Source: Adhaeretor mobilis (GTDB lineage: Bacteria > Planctomycetota > Planctomycetia > Pirellulales > Lacipirellulaceae). Taken from it: a stretch of 64,000 nt of DNA. Where the stretch lies: assembly GCF_007741515.1 (NCBI RefSeq), contig NZ_CP036263.1, forward strand, positions 1,798,001 through 1,862,000, in the 5' to 3' direction. Shown in pieces: positions 16,634 through 26,441 of the stretch (position 1 is its first letter; each line of letters opens with the position of its first letter). The notes beneath the pieces were generated by a model, which searched no databases, was not told the DNA's origin, and was given only the letters and a program-made list of their open reading frames with translations. Made by a program: the position numbers and the translations under genes.

Positions 16634-17410
16634 TTATTTGGGGCAGCAACCGTTCGGCCCACACGTACCGCCTGGGCAGCAAGCAGATTTCAAAGCGGTG
16701 AGAGTTTTGACAAATTCGGCCTTGGTTGTGCTTCCGACGAATTTGCCGAGCGTGGCCCCCGAAGGTGCTACCATCACCGTTGTGGGCGAACACGTCTGCG
16801 GATCGATCTTCAGCTGCTTCAAGAGTGTGCCTTCTTTGGGATCAACTGGATCGACGTGCACTAATTGCGTTACTTTGCGGTAGTTTTTGTCCGCAGCGAA
16901 CTGCTGCACACCTTCAAAGGCGCCATCTTTGGGGCTGGTTCCCTGGCGATGTACGCAGACGAACACAATCTTGCCGTCCTGCATGCCCTTCAGGCAGTCA
17001 GCCGACGCGGGACTCACGATGGCCGCGGCAAGCTTTTTGTCATCGAGAGGGTGCATGATGGCTTCGGTTACCGCCCCATTCGGGGCAACTGTCAATACAA
17101 GCGGCATCGGTGCTCGGCTGACTCCGTAGTGCTTGACGAGCTTTTGAGCCGCTGGATCGCCCACGCGGATATCAGAGACGATCAATTGCCCGACTCGTTT
17201 CGCAGCAAACGCATCCAGCGTCTGTCTGGCTTGTGACGTTGCGGCGTCTGCCTGTTTCCAAAACAGTAAGAACTGATAGCGGGTTTCACTTGACGTTGGG
17301 TCGAGATCAGCCGTGTTGACGGCTAAACAATCGCTCGCCAACATCGCGGTCGCAAGAATGCCCAAAGAGAGAAATCCTAGAGAGGTACTTCGCTTACCCA
17401 TGATCGTCAT
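16634..17410 (-). CDS. Secreted thioredoxin-like-fold protein with Cys-rich tail
   Basis: About 259 residues from the ATG at 17410 (an ATG at 17401, better spaced from AAGGAG, is equally possible). A signal peptide is visible (SLGFLSLGILATAMLASDCLA). The body looks like two thioredoxin-like or rhodanese-like halves without a CXXC motif (FLLFWKQADAATSQARQTLD, then APMPLVLTVAPNGAVTE; FVCVHRQG, then PTTVMVAPSGATLGKFVG). It ends in a Cys-rich tail, CCPGGTCGPNGCCPK, with five cysteines. A metal- or arsenite-binding periplasmic role is plausible from the tail and the neighbouring arsRC-acr3 genes, but this is inference. It is probably cotranscribed with the ABC pair downstream. Confidence 0.7.
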   Translation of the reverse strand: MTIMGKRSTSLGFLSLGILATAMLASDCLAVNTADLDPTSSETRYQFLLFWKQADAATSQARQTLDAFAAKRVGQLIVSDIRVGDPAAQKLVKHYGVSRAPMPLVLTVAPNGAVTEAIMHPLDDKKLAAAIVSPASADCLKGMQDGKIVFVCVHRQGTSPKDGAFEGVQQFAADKNYRKVTQLVHVDPVDPKEGTLLKQLKIDPQTCSPTTVMVAPSGATLGKFVGSTTKAEFVKTLTALKSACCPGGTCGPNGCCPK

Positions 17411-17681
17411 ACTCCTTCCGTTGAAATGACATGAGGCTGGACTAGATCGGTCTGTTGATTTGTCAATCATTCGACCGCCTTTTCATATTCGTCTATCCAG
17501 ATATATTGAGATCAGCCGAAGTAGTCAACGGGAACGAGATTAAGAAATGGAGAGGAACTGGAGTGCGTAGTCCGATCATTTGCAAGGCATGGCAACTTTC
17601 CGGCATCAAGTTAGAATGCTATGAATCGACTTGACGGCAGTCGTTCTGAGCAGTAAGAATGACATATATGGGAAATCGAAT

Positions 17682-18029
17682 ATGACAGCAGCGATAGCAG
17701 ATTCCACAGAAGTGTTTCAGGCGTTTGCAGATGCCACTCGCTTGAGACTGCTAAACTTGCTTGTAGAGCAGGAGTTGTGTGTTTGTGATCTGTGTGAGTT
17801 GCTCGAAGAGGAACAGCCCAAGGTCTCGCGTCATCTGGCCTATCTGCGTCGAGCCGAGCTCGTCACGGTCCGTGACGAAGGGAAATGGAAATATTATCGT
17901 GCTACTCGCGGCGCGAATGGACTACGGAAAACGCTATTGCGTTGCGTCAAATCATGCCTGCGAGAAATGGAACCGTTGCAGACGGATCTCCAGCGCCTGA
18001 CCCAACATGAGTGCGACGAGTGCTGTTAA
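17682..18029 (+). CDS. arsR: ArsR-family arsenic/antimony-responsive repressor
   Basis: 115 residues from the ATG at 17682; an in-frame upstream start adds 17 poorly conserved residues. The ArsR winged helix is evident (DATRLRLLNLLVEQELCVCD, then QPKVSRHLAYLRRAELV). The As(III)/Sb(III) binding site ELCVCDLC has Cys33, Cys35 and Cys38 in alpha-3, and further cysteines end the protein (CDECC). It represses the arsenic operon and probably also the divergent ABC/thioredoxin-like unit. It is followed 59 bases later by arsC. Confidence 0.93.
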   Translation: MTAAIADSTEVFQAFADATRLRLLNLLVEQELCVCDLCELLEEEQPKVSRHLAYLRRAELVTVRDEGKWKYYRATRGANGLRKTLLRCVKSCLREMEPLQTDLQRLTQHECDECC

Positions 18030-18088
18030 AGTGACTCTCCCTAGCTCTCAGGTCAATAATAGCGAATCGATCAGGAACCTCGACAACA

Positions 18089-18526
18089 GTGCTTAAAATA
18101 CTCTTCCTCTGTACCGGCAATTCATGCCGTAGCCAAATGGCCGAAGGTTGGGCGCGGGAGCTCAAATTAGATGTGATCGAGGCCTATTCGGCGGGAATCG
18201 AGACACACGGGCTCAACCCAAATGCAGTGAAAGTCATGGCCGAGGCAGGCATTGACATTACAGGCCAGGAGTCGCAGCACGTCGATGATTTGAAGCTCGT
18301 CGACTTCGACTACGTCGTGACCGTGTGTGACAACGCGGCCGAATCGTGCCCTGTTTTTTCTGGCAGTGCTAAAGTGATTCACCAGCCTTTTGATGACCCG
18401 CCACGCCTTGCCCGCGATTCCGCGACCGAGGAAGAAGGTCTTGCCCACTACCGACGGGTCCGCGACGAAATCCGTGATTTTGTTGCCTCACTGCCTGCCA
18501 CGCTGGAGAGTGCCAATCATGGATGA
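18089..18526 (+). CDS. arsC: Arsenate reductase, thioredoxin-coupled low-molecular-weight phosphatase type
   Basis: 145 residues, starting with GTG. The P-loop CTGNSCRS (Cys8 and Cys13) is followed by [13 protein letters not shown] and by [15 protein letters not shown] with Cys80 and Cys87, the two resolving cysteines of the thioredoxin-dependent ArsC of Staphylococcus aureus and Bacillus. The product reduces As(V) to As(III), which the downstream ACR3 pump exports. The 3' end overlaps the acr3 start by 8 bases, so the two are translationally coupled. Confidence 0.93.
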   Translation: MLKILFLCTGNSCRSQMAEGWARELKLDVIEAYSAGIETHGLNPNAVKVMAEAGIDITGQESQHVDDLKLVDFDYVVTVCDNAAESCPVFSGSAKVIHQPFDDPPRLARDSATEEEGLAHYRRVRDEIRDFVASLPATLESANHG

Positions 18527-19613
18527 CGTCAAAACTGCGGGAAGTGAGTCGCTCGGTTGCCCCAATGGCAGGCTCGGTTTTCTCGATCGTTTTCTCACGC
18601 TCTGGATATTTCTGGCCATGGCCGTTGGCGTAGCCGCCGGTTATTTTCTGCCAGGGACCGAAGAATTTATTAATCGATTTCAAGTCGGTACGACAAACAT
18701 TCCGATCGCCATCGGACTGATTCTGATGATGTATCCGCCCTTGGCAAAGGTGAAGTACGAGGAATTGGGCGACGTATTCCGCAATTGGAAAATCCTCGGA
18801 CTGTCGCTTGTCCAAAACTGGGTGATCGGCCCCGTGCTGATGTTCGCATTGGCAGTGATGTTTTTACGTGACTACCCCGAGTACATGACGGGTCTGATTC
18901 TCATTGGGTTGGCCCGATGCATTGCGATGGTCATCGTGTGGAATGATCTGGCCAAAGGCGACACGGAATATGCCGCTGGACTAGTTGCCTTCAACAGTGT
19001 CTTTCAGGTGCTGTTCTATAGTGTCTACGCTTGGTTTTTTATCACATGGCTGCCACCACTATTGGGGCTTAAAGGGAGCGTCGTGATGGTCAGCATGAGG
19101 CAGATTGCGGAGAGTGTACTTATCTATCTCGGCATTCCATTCCTTGCAGGAATGCTCACACGTTTCGTGCTCCTCAAGGCGAAGGGCCGCCAGTGGTACG
19201 AAGAGATCTTTATCCCGCGAATTAGTCCACTGACTTTGGTGGCGCTCTTATTCACCATTCTAGTGATGTTCAGTCTCAAGGGAGATCAGATTGTACGCAT
19301 CCCCTTTGACGTACTGCTGATCGCTGTGCCACTACTGATTTACTTCGTCGTGATGTTCTTGGTGAGCTTTTTTATGGGCCAACAGGTCGGAGCGGACTAC
19401 TCGAAGACCACAACGCTGGCCTTTACGGCGGCGAGCAATAATTTTGAACTGGCGATTGCGGTAGCCATCGCAGTATTTGGTATCAATTCTGGAGTGGCGT
19501 TTGCTGCTGTCATTGGTCCTTTGGTGGAGGTCCCGGTGATGATTGGCTTAGTCGGTGTCGCGTTGCGATTTCAGCAGAAGCTGTTTGGTATCTCCCTATC
19601 GACATCCGACTAG
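18519..19613 (+). CDS. acr3: ACR3-type arsenite efflux permease
   Basis: 364 residues from the ATG at 18519, inside the end of arsC. About ten membrane segments. The ACR3 hallmark [18 protein letters not shown], with the essential Cys, is present, as are the [20 protein letters not shown] region and the [13 protein letters not shown] end. It exports As(III) using the membrane potential and completes arsR-arsC-acr3. The common shape of this operon and the ArsR binding site leave little doubt about its function. Confidence 0.95.
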   Translation: MDDVKTAGSESLGCPNGRLGFLDRFLTLWIFLAMAVGVAAGYFLPGTEEFINRFQVGTTNIPIAIGLILMMYPPLAKVKYEELGDVFRNWKILGLSLVQNWVIGPVLMFALAVMFLRDYPEYMTGLILIGLARCIAMVIVWNDLAKGDTEYAAGLVAFNSVFQVLFYSVYAWFFITWLPPLLGLKGSVVMVSMRQIAESVLIYLGIPFLAGMLTRFVLLKAKGRQWYEEIFIPRISPLTLVALLFTILVMFSLKGDQIVRIPFDVLLIAVPLLIYFVVMFLVSFFMGQQVGADYSKTTTLAFTAASNNFELAIAVAIAVFGINSGVAFAAVIGPLVEVPVMIGLVGVALRFQQKLFGISLSTSD

Positions 19614-19693
19614 CATCCCCAAGAAGTCCACGGCGTTGGCGCATCCAGTAGTTCGCGGCAGAATTCTCACCTCAAACCGAAAGGAGGCGAAAT

Positions 19694-19862
19694 ATGGAGA
19701 CTCAAGCACACAAAGCGAATTATGAAACGATGCTTCCCGATGCATTGCATTTCCGCAACAACGAGCCTCAGGTCGGCAAGTTGTTTTTTGTTTGAACTTG
19801 ATTGCACCGGCGGCATGAGAGCTATTCACTCGGCCCGCAAGTTATCCGCAAACATCGACTAG
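19694..19862 (+). pseudogene. Small protein gene broken by a frameshift in a T run
   Basis: AAAGGAGG followed by six bases and an ATG at 19694 is one of the best ribosome-binding sites in the window. The frame runs METQAHKANYETMLPD, HFRNNEPQVGKLFFV and stops at 19793-19795. Removing one T from the run at about 19784-19789 restores a frame continuing FELDCTGGMRAIHSARKL and ending at TAG 19860-19862, about 55 residues. This could be a decayed gene, a sequencing error or a programmed slip. I do not recognise the family. The remaining 19863-20029 shows nothing I can name. Confidence 0.45.
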
Positions 19863-20023
19863 GTTTTGGGGAGCAGGCCACAATCAAGAGGCGACTAGAA
19901 GTGAAACGGACGAGTCTCAACTAATTGGGCAGACGCTCCAACTTTGCTCGGTTTCGCGCTCTGACTGTTTGGTTCAGGTGGACGACTCAAGTCCCCGGGT
20001 GGATTGTGGTTAGACTATGGATG

Positions 20024-20058
20024 TATAGTTTGACAATATTTCCTTGGTGCGTTATTCT
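20024..20058 (+). promoter_or_regulatory. Promoter with TATAGTTTGAC box upstream of a DUF1559 gene
   Basis: TATAGTTTGAC at 20024-20034 includes TTGACA (20030-20035). TATTCT follows at 20053-20058 after a 17-base spacer. The same 11-mer occurs at 28813-28823 and 31718-31728, each 105-136 bases upstream of a gene for a surface protein. Confidence 0.5.
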
Positions 20059-20169
20059 GTGTTTAGTCAATCCTGATAGGCCCGAATTGAAGCCTTCTTG
20101 GCGAAATTCCGGCTCAAAACGATTTGCCTGACTTTCAAGCTGTAAAGCTTAAGAGGGAGTAGAGTTGTT

Positions 20170-21306
20170 ATGCGTCGCACATCTAGCTTGGCAAGCCGAG
20201 CGTTTACTCTCGTTGAACTCTTGGTGGTGATCGCAATCATCGGAGTTCTGGTTGGGTTACTTCTGCCTGCGGTACAGGCTGCTCGCGAAGCGGCTCGAAG
20301 GACGCAGTGCGTCAATAACCTGCACAATCTTGGCTTGGCAGTGCATAACTACGCCAGTGCCCGAGAAGCATTGCCACCTGCAGACGTTAGAAGAGGGGAT
20401 ATGAGCATCTCACCCTCGTCGCGCGACGTAAAAAGCGTGCTGAGTTGGGTAACGTTGTTGATGCCCTACATTGAAGAGACCGGTGTGGCTTCTGCAACCG
20501 ATTGGAGCGTCCCACACTTGGGCCGATTCAATCAGGGGGACAAAGCACACCACCTCACTCTTAATCTGTTCAGCTGTCCTTCGGAAGCGTATCAGCCGGC
20601 CGAGATAGGTATTGTCAACGACTTCTATGGTGCACGAGGAAACTATGTAGCCAATGCTGGTCGCGGATTCTATTACGCCCAGGACCTCTCACCGAGTGAA
20701 GCATTGAGAGGGTGGGAGGCAGAGGTTGCCGGCAACTCGAGCGCCAATCCGTTGTTAGTTCGAGGCCACCACAACGACGCGGCTGTGCACATGACTTCGC
20801 TCGGAGCGTTTGTCGTTGCCGGCTTGCCGTCAGGGGCAGGGGACTCCGATGACAAGCCCATTACCGGAAATATTGAGGGACGGTCTTTCGCTCAGTTTAC
20901 CGATGGAACGAGCAACACGGCAGCAATCTGTGAGTTGAGATTAGTCCCTGAAACGGATACTCGTGGAGCGATGCACTTTGGGCCGGCTGCCTTGTATATG
21001 CACGACTGGCCGCCGAACATGCCATTGCAAGCACGAAACCCGTTTAATCCCGCGTGGAAGATCGAAGATTGGACACGGTATTGCGATCGGAATGCTGCCT
21101 CGGAAATTTCTCCCTGCCGAGGAACCTCGGCGGGTAACTGGAGCGGTGTCTGGCAGCAACTCGCGCGCAGCTACCACCCGGGTGGCGTCAACTTGGCCAT
21201 GGCGGACGCCTCCACTCGCTTCATCAACGATTCGATCGACCGCGACGTATGGCATGCCCTAGCCACCCCTGATGGTGAGGAAATCGCCTCTTCTGGCCAG
21301 TTCTAA
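20170..21306 (+). CDS. DUF1559 protein with prepilin-type N-terminus
   Basis: 378 residues. The N-terminus [20 protein letters not shown] is the type IV prepilin cleavage/methylation motif, followed by [21 protein letters not shown], the conserved planctomycete linker. DUF1559 follows, ending in [22 protein letters not shown] and [14 protein letters not shown]. Such proteins are numerous in planctomycetes and are thought to be pseudopilins of a type II/IV-like secretion or pilus system; individual roles are unknown. Next downstream, 30 bases away, is a small lipoprotein gene, a common pairing. A promoter-like box lies at 20024-20058. Confidence 0.93.
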   Translation: MRRTSSLASRAFTLVELLVVIAIIGVLVGLLLPAVQAAREAARRTQCVNNLHNLGLAVHNYASAREALPPADVRRGDMSISPSSRDVKSVLSWVTLLMPYIEETGVASATDWSVPHLGRFNQGDKAHHLTLNLFSCPSEAYQPAEIGIVNDFYGARGNYVANAGRGFYYAQDLSPSEALRGWEAEVAGNSSANPLLVRGHHNDAAVHMTSLGAFVVAGLPSGAGDSDDKPITGNIEGRSFAQFTDGTSNTAAICELRLVPETDTRGAMHFGPAALYMHDWPPNMPLQARNPFNPAWKIEDWTRYCDRNAASEISPCRGTSAGNWSGVWQQLARSYHPGGVNLAMADASTRFINDSIDRDVWHALATPDGEEIASSGQF

Positions 21307-21336
21307 TTTTTTAGCTTGGCAAATGGTCAAAACTTT

Positions 21337-21801
21337 ATGGTGTGCGATAGGCTTCTTCTTTCAGCAAAGTTTCTAACCGTAGTCATGGCCGTTTGTCCGC
21401 TGATCGGATGCGGTGGTGACGGTGCCGAGGGTCGGTTTGCCATCAGCGGCAAAGTCACTTTCGACGGCCAGCCGGTAACCAATGGGAACATTGGCTTCGT
21501 TTCCACGAAACCTGGCACAGTTGAGCCGGCGGGTACTGATGTTGTCGACGGCCAGTACAGTGTTCCTCAATACGAAGGTCCTACCGAAGGAACTTACAAA
21601 GTCGTCATCTACGCCGATCGCCCCAGCGGACGTAAGATCGAGGCCGACGAGGGTAGCACGGAAATGATGGATCAGATGGAGCAGTACATCCCCGAGGTTT
21701 ACAATGCTCGCTCGACGTTGACGGTAGAAATCTCAGGCGATCGCGATGATCTGGACTTTGATTTGAAGAAACAGAAACAGACAAGACGTCGCCGTCGATA
21801 A
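21337..21801 (+). CDS. Lipoprotein with carboxypeptidase-regulatory-like (transthyretin-like) fold
   Basis: 154 residues from the ATG at 21337; a TTG at 21316 is also in frame. The signal peptide ends in a lipobox (CPLIGC, followed by GGDG), so the protein is probably anchored in a membrane. The rest is a small beta-sandwich: ISGKVTFDGQPVTNGNIGF, then GQYSVPQYEGPTEGTYKVVI and a Lys/Arg-rich tail (QKQTRRRRR). This type regularly sits beside DUF1559 genes in planctomycetes. The 280 bases after it hold nothing I can support. Confidence 0.8.
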   Translation: MVCDRLLLSAKFLTVVMAVCPLIGCGGDGAEGRFAISGKVTFDGQPVTNGNIGFVSTKPGTVEPAGTDVVDGQYSVPQYEGPTEGTYKVVIYADRPSGRKIEADEGSTEMMDQMEQYIPEVYNARSTLTVEISGDRDDLDFDLKKQKQTRRRRR

Positions 21802-22081
21802 TGGCATTCTTTACCGTGGGGAATCGTAGGTCTGAAGCGATTCCTGGGGTTACTCACGCCAGCGCGGAAAGTGAGGAATCAGCTGCGATGCCGTGGATCG
21901 TGAGAAAGCTCACAAGCCCAACGTGTTGGTATTCTTGACGGCACTTGTCGCGGCGTTGGTTATTCGAGCTCACACAGATGCGCCCGTGACAGCTCCTCCT
22001 CGACAACAGCCCGACACACATCTGGCCAAAGTCCCCTTGCTGATCTCTTACTGCCTGCAGTGGCTATTGCGGAAGAATGCT

Positions 22082-24100
22082 CTAACGATCTCCTTGAGAA
22101 CGTGACAAACGAAATCCTACGTTTGGCAATGCTTGATCTGGACTAACACCCAAGCGGAATGAAGGGGTTGCTGTAGAACGTTCAGTATCCCAGCCCCCCC
22201 CTCGAATGACCTTCATCGACCCATCGGAGGGGCCGGTCGGATCATGCAACTCGTTACCCGCTTCGGGGTAACCAGCAAGCCAATCCGTGGTCCACTCCCA
22301 GACGTTTCCCGACATGTCGTAGCAACCGACGGGCGACTTGCTTTTAGCAAAAGAGCCAACAGGACATGTCGAAGGCGGAACGTAATTTTCCGAAATATGC
22401 CCGCTGTTCATCAACGACGCTTGAACAGTCGACCGGAAGCCTGGCATCGAGAGCCCTGTGCGGAACGGCCGGCTAGTTTCTGCTTCCCACCCCGCGGCCT
22501 TTTCCCATTGGGCTTCACTCGGCAGTGATGCGTTGTTGGCTTTCGCCATCGCCATCGCGCCATGCCAGGTAACGTAATTGACGGGATGGTGCTGACGGCC
22601 ACTTCTCCAGGTGACTCGATTGGCTTCCTGTTGGAGCATGGACAGCACACCTTGAGGCCATAACACACACCAGAGCTTTCCATCGGTTTTGCTAAGTACT
22701 CTCGCGTCTCGAATCTCAGCTTGGCCAGTAGCGAGCGATCGATTGACGAACGCAGCGAATTCGCCGCATGTGACCTCGGTTGTCCTCATCTCATAGGCAC
22801 TCAGATTGACCCAATGTTGCGGTCGTTCGATGCTCCACCCCTCGTCTCCTTCGGGCGCGCCCATAGCAAATTCGCCTGTGGGCACCGTGACCCATTGGTC
22901 CGAGTCATTCTCAGCAGCTGCTTCAGGAGGAGTCACGGTTTGTCGACTGAGACTAGCCGTCAGGATGTCATCTCGTATGACTTGCATGAAGTTGCCTAGT
23001 ACTTGTGATGTCCGAGGTCGAACCGAGGGATTGATTCTCATGGAATCTGGAGACTCAATGTGAATTCCGCGGCTAGCAACATCGCTGGCTAGGACGCCAT
23101 AAACTCTGGCACCCGAGCCCGAGTAAAAGAAACTCGTTGGAATCCCTGCAACCTCATACTCGCGATCTTCTGGGAGGTTCCCCCAGTAACTTGGTGGAGC
23201 AGCATCGCCGTATTCTTCGGACACGCACTGATCAAAAGCCGCTTTGAGCAAACGCACTTCTTCCTGGCTAAAGCCACGGGCCATGCATTCGAAGACATTG
23301 CGGTAAATGCTCTCACCCGCATCAGATTTAACGGTAAGGTCGTGTCCGTGAAAGTCGAGGTACAGTTTGAGCGGAACGGTCCCTTCTGCCAGATCTGGTT
23401 GCCGGCCGACGCGTAATACGTTTTCCTGAAACTCAGAAAAGATGGATGCGGCTTCGGTAGTCCAGTCTCGGTAGGGCAAGATCCCGAAAGAAGACTCATT
23501 CGGTCGACGCTGCAGCGGGCGGTTGACATCGATCCATCGCCCGAGAAAACTATTCCGCGAACCGTAGGCGCAGACTGACGGAACTTTGCGAGATTGGGTT
23601 ACCGCTTCAACAATTTCACCGGTGTACATGTCACAATCGCCATGGGGTGCCCCCATGGCAATTCCAGGCCACTGTTCTGACGAACCTGCGTGAGCTTCAA
23701 TGCGGATATCAGTTCTGATGGGCTCTAAGGTGCGTTCGCTTAGATCCAATAGGCGCAGCGAAATGTTTGCTTTGCCCGGTTCGACTCCCAGGCGGTCTCT
23801 CAATGATTTCTTGATTGAGACCTGTTCCTTGGCCCGATTGATTGGATAAAGAACCACCTCGATGCGTTTTTCTCCGCGAGACAATTCAGCGGCCTGACCT
23901 GGCTGGACCGCTAGGCTCTTGAGTACCTCGGGAGCCACGAGCGCAGCATCCCCTAACTGCAGGGCACTCAAGGGGGCCATTTCAACCGAGTTGAAACTGT
24001 GCGAGTCGACGTCCTCTTGCGCCCGCAGAGGTTCTCCCAGCACCAAGCACACGCAGAAGGTAGCAAGCAAGAGAGTTGAGTGAGACTTAATTCGTATCAT
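22082..24100 (-). CDS. Secreted fusion: N-formylglutamate-amidohydrolase-like domain plus FGE/sulfatase-modifying-like domain
   Basis: 672 residues from the ATG at 24100, which overlaps the upstream gene by 4 bases; a signal peptide follows. The first half carries APHGDCDMYTG, FLGRWIDVNRPLQ and LYLDFHGHD, matching the PHG...D, DxNR and DxHG metal and catalytic blocks of N-formylglutamate amidohydrolases. The second half, from WVTVPTGEFAMGAPEGDEGW, is an FGE-sulfatase (C-type lectin-like) domain: PVNYVTWHGAMAMAKANN, LPSEAQWEKAAGWE, CYDMSGNVWEWTTDW and RGGGWDTE. The paired active-site cysteines of true FGE near the C-terminus are absent (PSFRLGV), so the domain may bind rather than make formylglycine. 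It is the last gene of an operon with an M20 peptidase, an OPT transporter and a small membrane protein. Confidence 0.75.
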   Translation of the reverse strand: MIRIKSHSTLLLATFCVCLVLGEPLRAQEDVDSHSFNSVEMAPLSALQLGDAALVAPEVLKSLAVQPGQAAELSRGEKRIEVVLYPINRAKEQVSIKKSLRDRLGVEPGKANISLRLLDLSERTLEPIRTDIRIEAHAGSSEQWPGIAMGAPHGDCDMYTGEIVEAVTQSRKVPSVCAYGSRNSFLGRWIDVNRPLQRRPNESSFGILPYRDWTTEAASIFSEFQENVLRVGRQPDLAEGTVPLKLYLDFHGHDLTVKSDAGESIYRNVFECMARGFSQEEVRLLKAAFDQCVSEEYGDAAPPSYWGNLPEDREYEVAGIPTSFFYSGSGARVYGVLASDVASRGIHIESPDSMRINPSVRPRTSQVLGNFMQVIRDDILTASLSRQTVTPPEAAAENDSDQWVTVPTGEFAMGAPEGDEGWSIERPQHWVNLSAYEMRTTEVTCGEFAAFVNRSLATGQAEIRDARVLSKTDGKLWCVLWPQGVLSMLQQEANRVTWRSGRQHHPVNYVTWHGAMAMAKANNASLPSEAQWEKAAGWEAETSRPFRTGLSMPGFRSTVQASLMNSGHISENYVPPSTCPVGSFAKSKSPVGCYDMSGNVWEWTTDWLAGYPEAGNELHDPTGPSDGSMKVIRGGGWDTERSTATPSFRLGVSPDQALPNVGFRLSRSQGDR

Positions 24101-24645
24101 GTGAGACCTTTGAATCTGTGCAAAGCTGCCAGACAATGCTCCATTCGCTGACTGGCTTGTAGTAAACAGGCTCGAGCTTCTTCGCCGGCACCGTCTGCCG
24201 ACGCCGAGAGAGTCCGGTTCATTGCTCGCTCGACACTGGCGAAGTGTATCATCAACTCTGCGAAAAATTTGAACCCGTAGGCATCGAGAAGCGATTGCCG
24301 AAACCGGAGAAAGTCTCTAGCTGGCGGCTGTGTCGCCGCTTGAACCAAACCGTGGAATCGTGTCATGTCCTCGATGGAAATACACTCGCTGACCGTCTGC
24401 TGTAAGGCAAGGTGAAGTGACTTGAGTGCCTCCAAGGCCTGGCGAATTTCTCCGTCGGCCGATCCCGCCAAAGCGTCCTTCCGTGCACTGAGGCGTCGCA
24501 TCACCACGCCGAAAGTAAGCAGAAGAAGGGCAGCCCCAAAAAGCAATTGGAAAACAAGCGACGTAGCAAGCGGACCTGCCGCTAGGACCAGCGCCAATAC
24601 GGCACCAACGGTCATCAAAACGTAACTGGCGATTGGTGAGTTCAT
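24097..24645 (-). CDS. Small membrane protein of unknown function
   Basis: 182 residues. Two N-terminal membrane helices (MTVGAVLALVLAAGPLATS and FQLLFGAALLLLTFGVVM) are followed by about 130 residues of cytoplasmic or periplasmic alpha-helix rich in Ala, Leu and Glu. I recognise no family. It overlaps the OPT transporter upstream and the fusion protein downstream by 4 bases each, so all three are translationally coupled, which argues for a role in the same transport/processing unit. Confidence 0.7.
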   Translation of the reverse strand: MNSPIASYVLMTVGAVLALVLAAGPLATSLVFQLLFGAALLLLTFGVVMRRLSARKDALAGSADGEIRQALEALKSLHLALQQTVSECISIEDMTRFHGLVQAATQPPARDFLRFRQSLLDAYGFKFFAELMIHFASVERAMNRTLSASADGAGEEARACLLQASQRMEHCLAALHRFKGLT

Positions 24646-26432
24646 TCGAGTACTCCCAATACCGTTAACAACGCAAATAATAGTGTTGTTAGTCCATCTC
24701 CGACAATGAGTCCCACGGCCAAGGGAATCCCTTTGGCTTCACACCACTCGATTCCCTTCGCTCGTTGAAGCGTCTCTCTGGCAACGGCGCCAACACCGTA
24801 AGGAAGAATGATACTGAGCCCTAAGTACATGGAGATGCCGACGATCACTCCAAGACCGGGTAGTCCGCTCAGCGAGAGCAATCCTCCCACCATCGCTCCA
24901 GATCCATAGCGGACCCAATCCATTTGCCCGGTACGAACCTGTTCGATAACGGCTCGCAGCGCATCTGCCTGAGGCACAGCGATATCCGTCCCTGGACCAA
25001 ATCCGCCCTGTCCACCGGGGCCCGTTTTCCAGATCAGCATCATGACACTCATGGCGACAAGCGGACCAAGCCCACAGAAAACAAGTTGCACCAGCTGTTG
25101 GCTTGCCGGTCGACTGCCAACCAATTGTCCGGTCTTGAGGTCCTGCATCATATCGGCGCTCAGCGAACAGGCCACACTGATGGCCGCACCTACCACGATA
25201 GCAGGCACTACGGATTTTCCCGTCAAGTACAACAGGACGACCACCGCCAGCAGAGCCAATCCAGAAAGCGGAGTCCAGTCAGTCATGCCGGTTGCCTGAG
25301 CAATAATGACACCGGAAAACCAGAGCCATAGCGAACCAATAATCGCGACGACGAGCGAGCGAACTATTGCAGCGATCGGATCTTCGCCTAATCCCAATCC
25401 TGACAGCGTCACAAAGAATAGTACGACGAGTGCCAATGCGACGGAGGTATATAGCACTCCGATTGGCATTTCTTCACGTTCGCCTGCAACGGCTCCCTCT
25501 CTGTCGCCGTTACGCTGCGAGGGTGTGCTCTTCAAACTCGAGAGTGCCGCCTTGATCGCGGGAAACGTCAACACGACGCCCATCAATGCGCCCCCCAGCA
25601 ACATACCTATCCCAAGTGGGCGTGTCGTCTCAGAGTGAATCATGTCGCCAACCGTAGCTGGATCGAAGGCGCCGCTTGCGGGCCCCCAACCGAAAGCAAC
25701 GACTAGTGGGGTGATGACCCAATAGGAGACTGCACCCCCGGCAAGAACAAACAGCCCGTTTCGCCCAGCAATAAAACCAATGCCCACTGCAAAAAGCGAC
25801 AACGACACGGTCATTGCAATGTACGGTGGCAGATGCAACCAGCTTCCAAGATCAACCGTACCGGGCAACGACTTGCTGATGCCGGGGAATTTGTCCATGT
25901 TCTTGAGGACAAGAACCAGGGCGGAAAAGAGTGCTCCAAAAAGCATGAGACGTGCTTTGGCAATTCCTTCGGTTGGCGAGCGCAGAATCGTCGCCACGGC
26001 CGTGCCACTGGGGAACAGTAGTCGCTCGATGTCGATCATTTGTTTGCGAATGGGGATCACAAATCCGACACCGAGAATTGCTCCAGCCACGCATGCCGCA
26101 GTAACTTGCCAGAAATTGAATTCCACATCGGGCAGGAGCAGCAGAACCGGAACGGTGAAGACGACACCGCCCGCTGTCGTGTTGAGACTCGAGGCAATGG
26201 TTTGGACAATGTTGTTCTCAACGATCGTTCCGCGACGTAGCAACCCGCGCAAGACTCCCCAGCCAAGAATGGCTGCCACCGTCGAGCCGCTCGTGGAGAA
26301 TCCCAATGTCATGCCCGCGTACGTAAACGTCGCGGTCATTCCCACTCCGATCAATACACCCGAGACGATCGCGGCCAGCGTCACCTCACGATAGGGTGTG
26401 ACGGTGTTGGATGACGATGGAGGCTGGAGCAT
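24642..26432 (-). CDS. OPT-family transporter
   Basis: 596 residues and about 14-16 membrane segments. The N-terminus has TFTYAGMTLGFSTSGSTVAA and WGVLRGL, and the middle has LFPSGTAVATIL and the NTTAGGVVFTVP block, as in bacterial OPT (oligopeptide transporter) proteins. The C-terminal block is EWCEAKGIPLAVGLIVGDGL. OPT proteins take up peptides, amino acid derivatives or metal chelates. Here the gene follows an M20 peptidase and precedes two coupled genes, suggesting uptake and processing of acylated amino acids or small peptides (inference). Confidence 0.88.
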   Translation of the reverse strand: MLQPPSSSNTVTPYREVTLAAIVSGVLIGVGMTATFTYAGMTLGFSTSGSTVAAILGWGVLRGLLRRGTIVENNIVQTIASSLNTTAGGVVFTVPVLLLLPDVEFNFWQVTAACVAGAILGVGFVIPIRKQMIDIERLLFPSGTAVATILRSPTEGIAKARLMLFGALFSALVLVLKNMDKFPGISKSLPGTVDLGSWLHLPPYIAMTVSLSLFAVGIGFIAGRNGLFVLAGGAVSYWVITPLVVAFGWGPASGAFDPATVGDMIHSETTRPLGIGMLLGGALMGVVLTFPAIKAALSSLKSTPSQRNGDREGAVAGEREEMPIGVLYTSVALALVVLFFVTLSGLGLGEDPIAAIVRSLVVAIIGSLWLWFSGVIIAQATGMTDWTPLSGLALLAVVVLLYLTGKSVVPAIVVGAAISVACSLSADMMQDLKTGQLVGSRPASQQLVQLVFCGLGPLVAMSVMMLIWKTGPGGQGGFGPGTDIAVPQADALRAVIEQVRTGQMDWVRYGSGAMVGGLLSLSGLPGLGVIVGISMYLGLSIILPYGVGAVARETLQRAKGIEWCEAKGIPLAVGLIVGDGLTTLLFALLTVLGVLE

Positions 26433-26441
26433 GATTCTTCA

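Noticed and set aside
17481-17510. Possible ArsR operator upstream of arsR
   Set aside because: The ATAT...ATAT pattern is only weakly palindromic (five matching bases per arm), so I do not call a site.
21893-22105. 70-residue plus-strand frame after the lipoprotein gene
   Set aside because: It has an atypical start, weak coding composition and overlaps the end of the fusion gene on the other strand.
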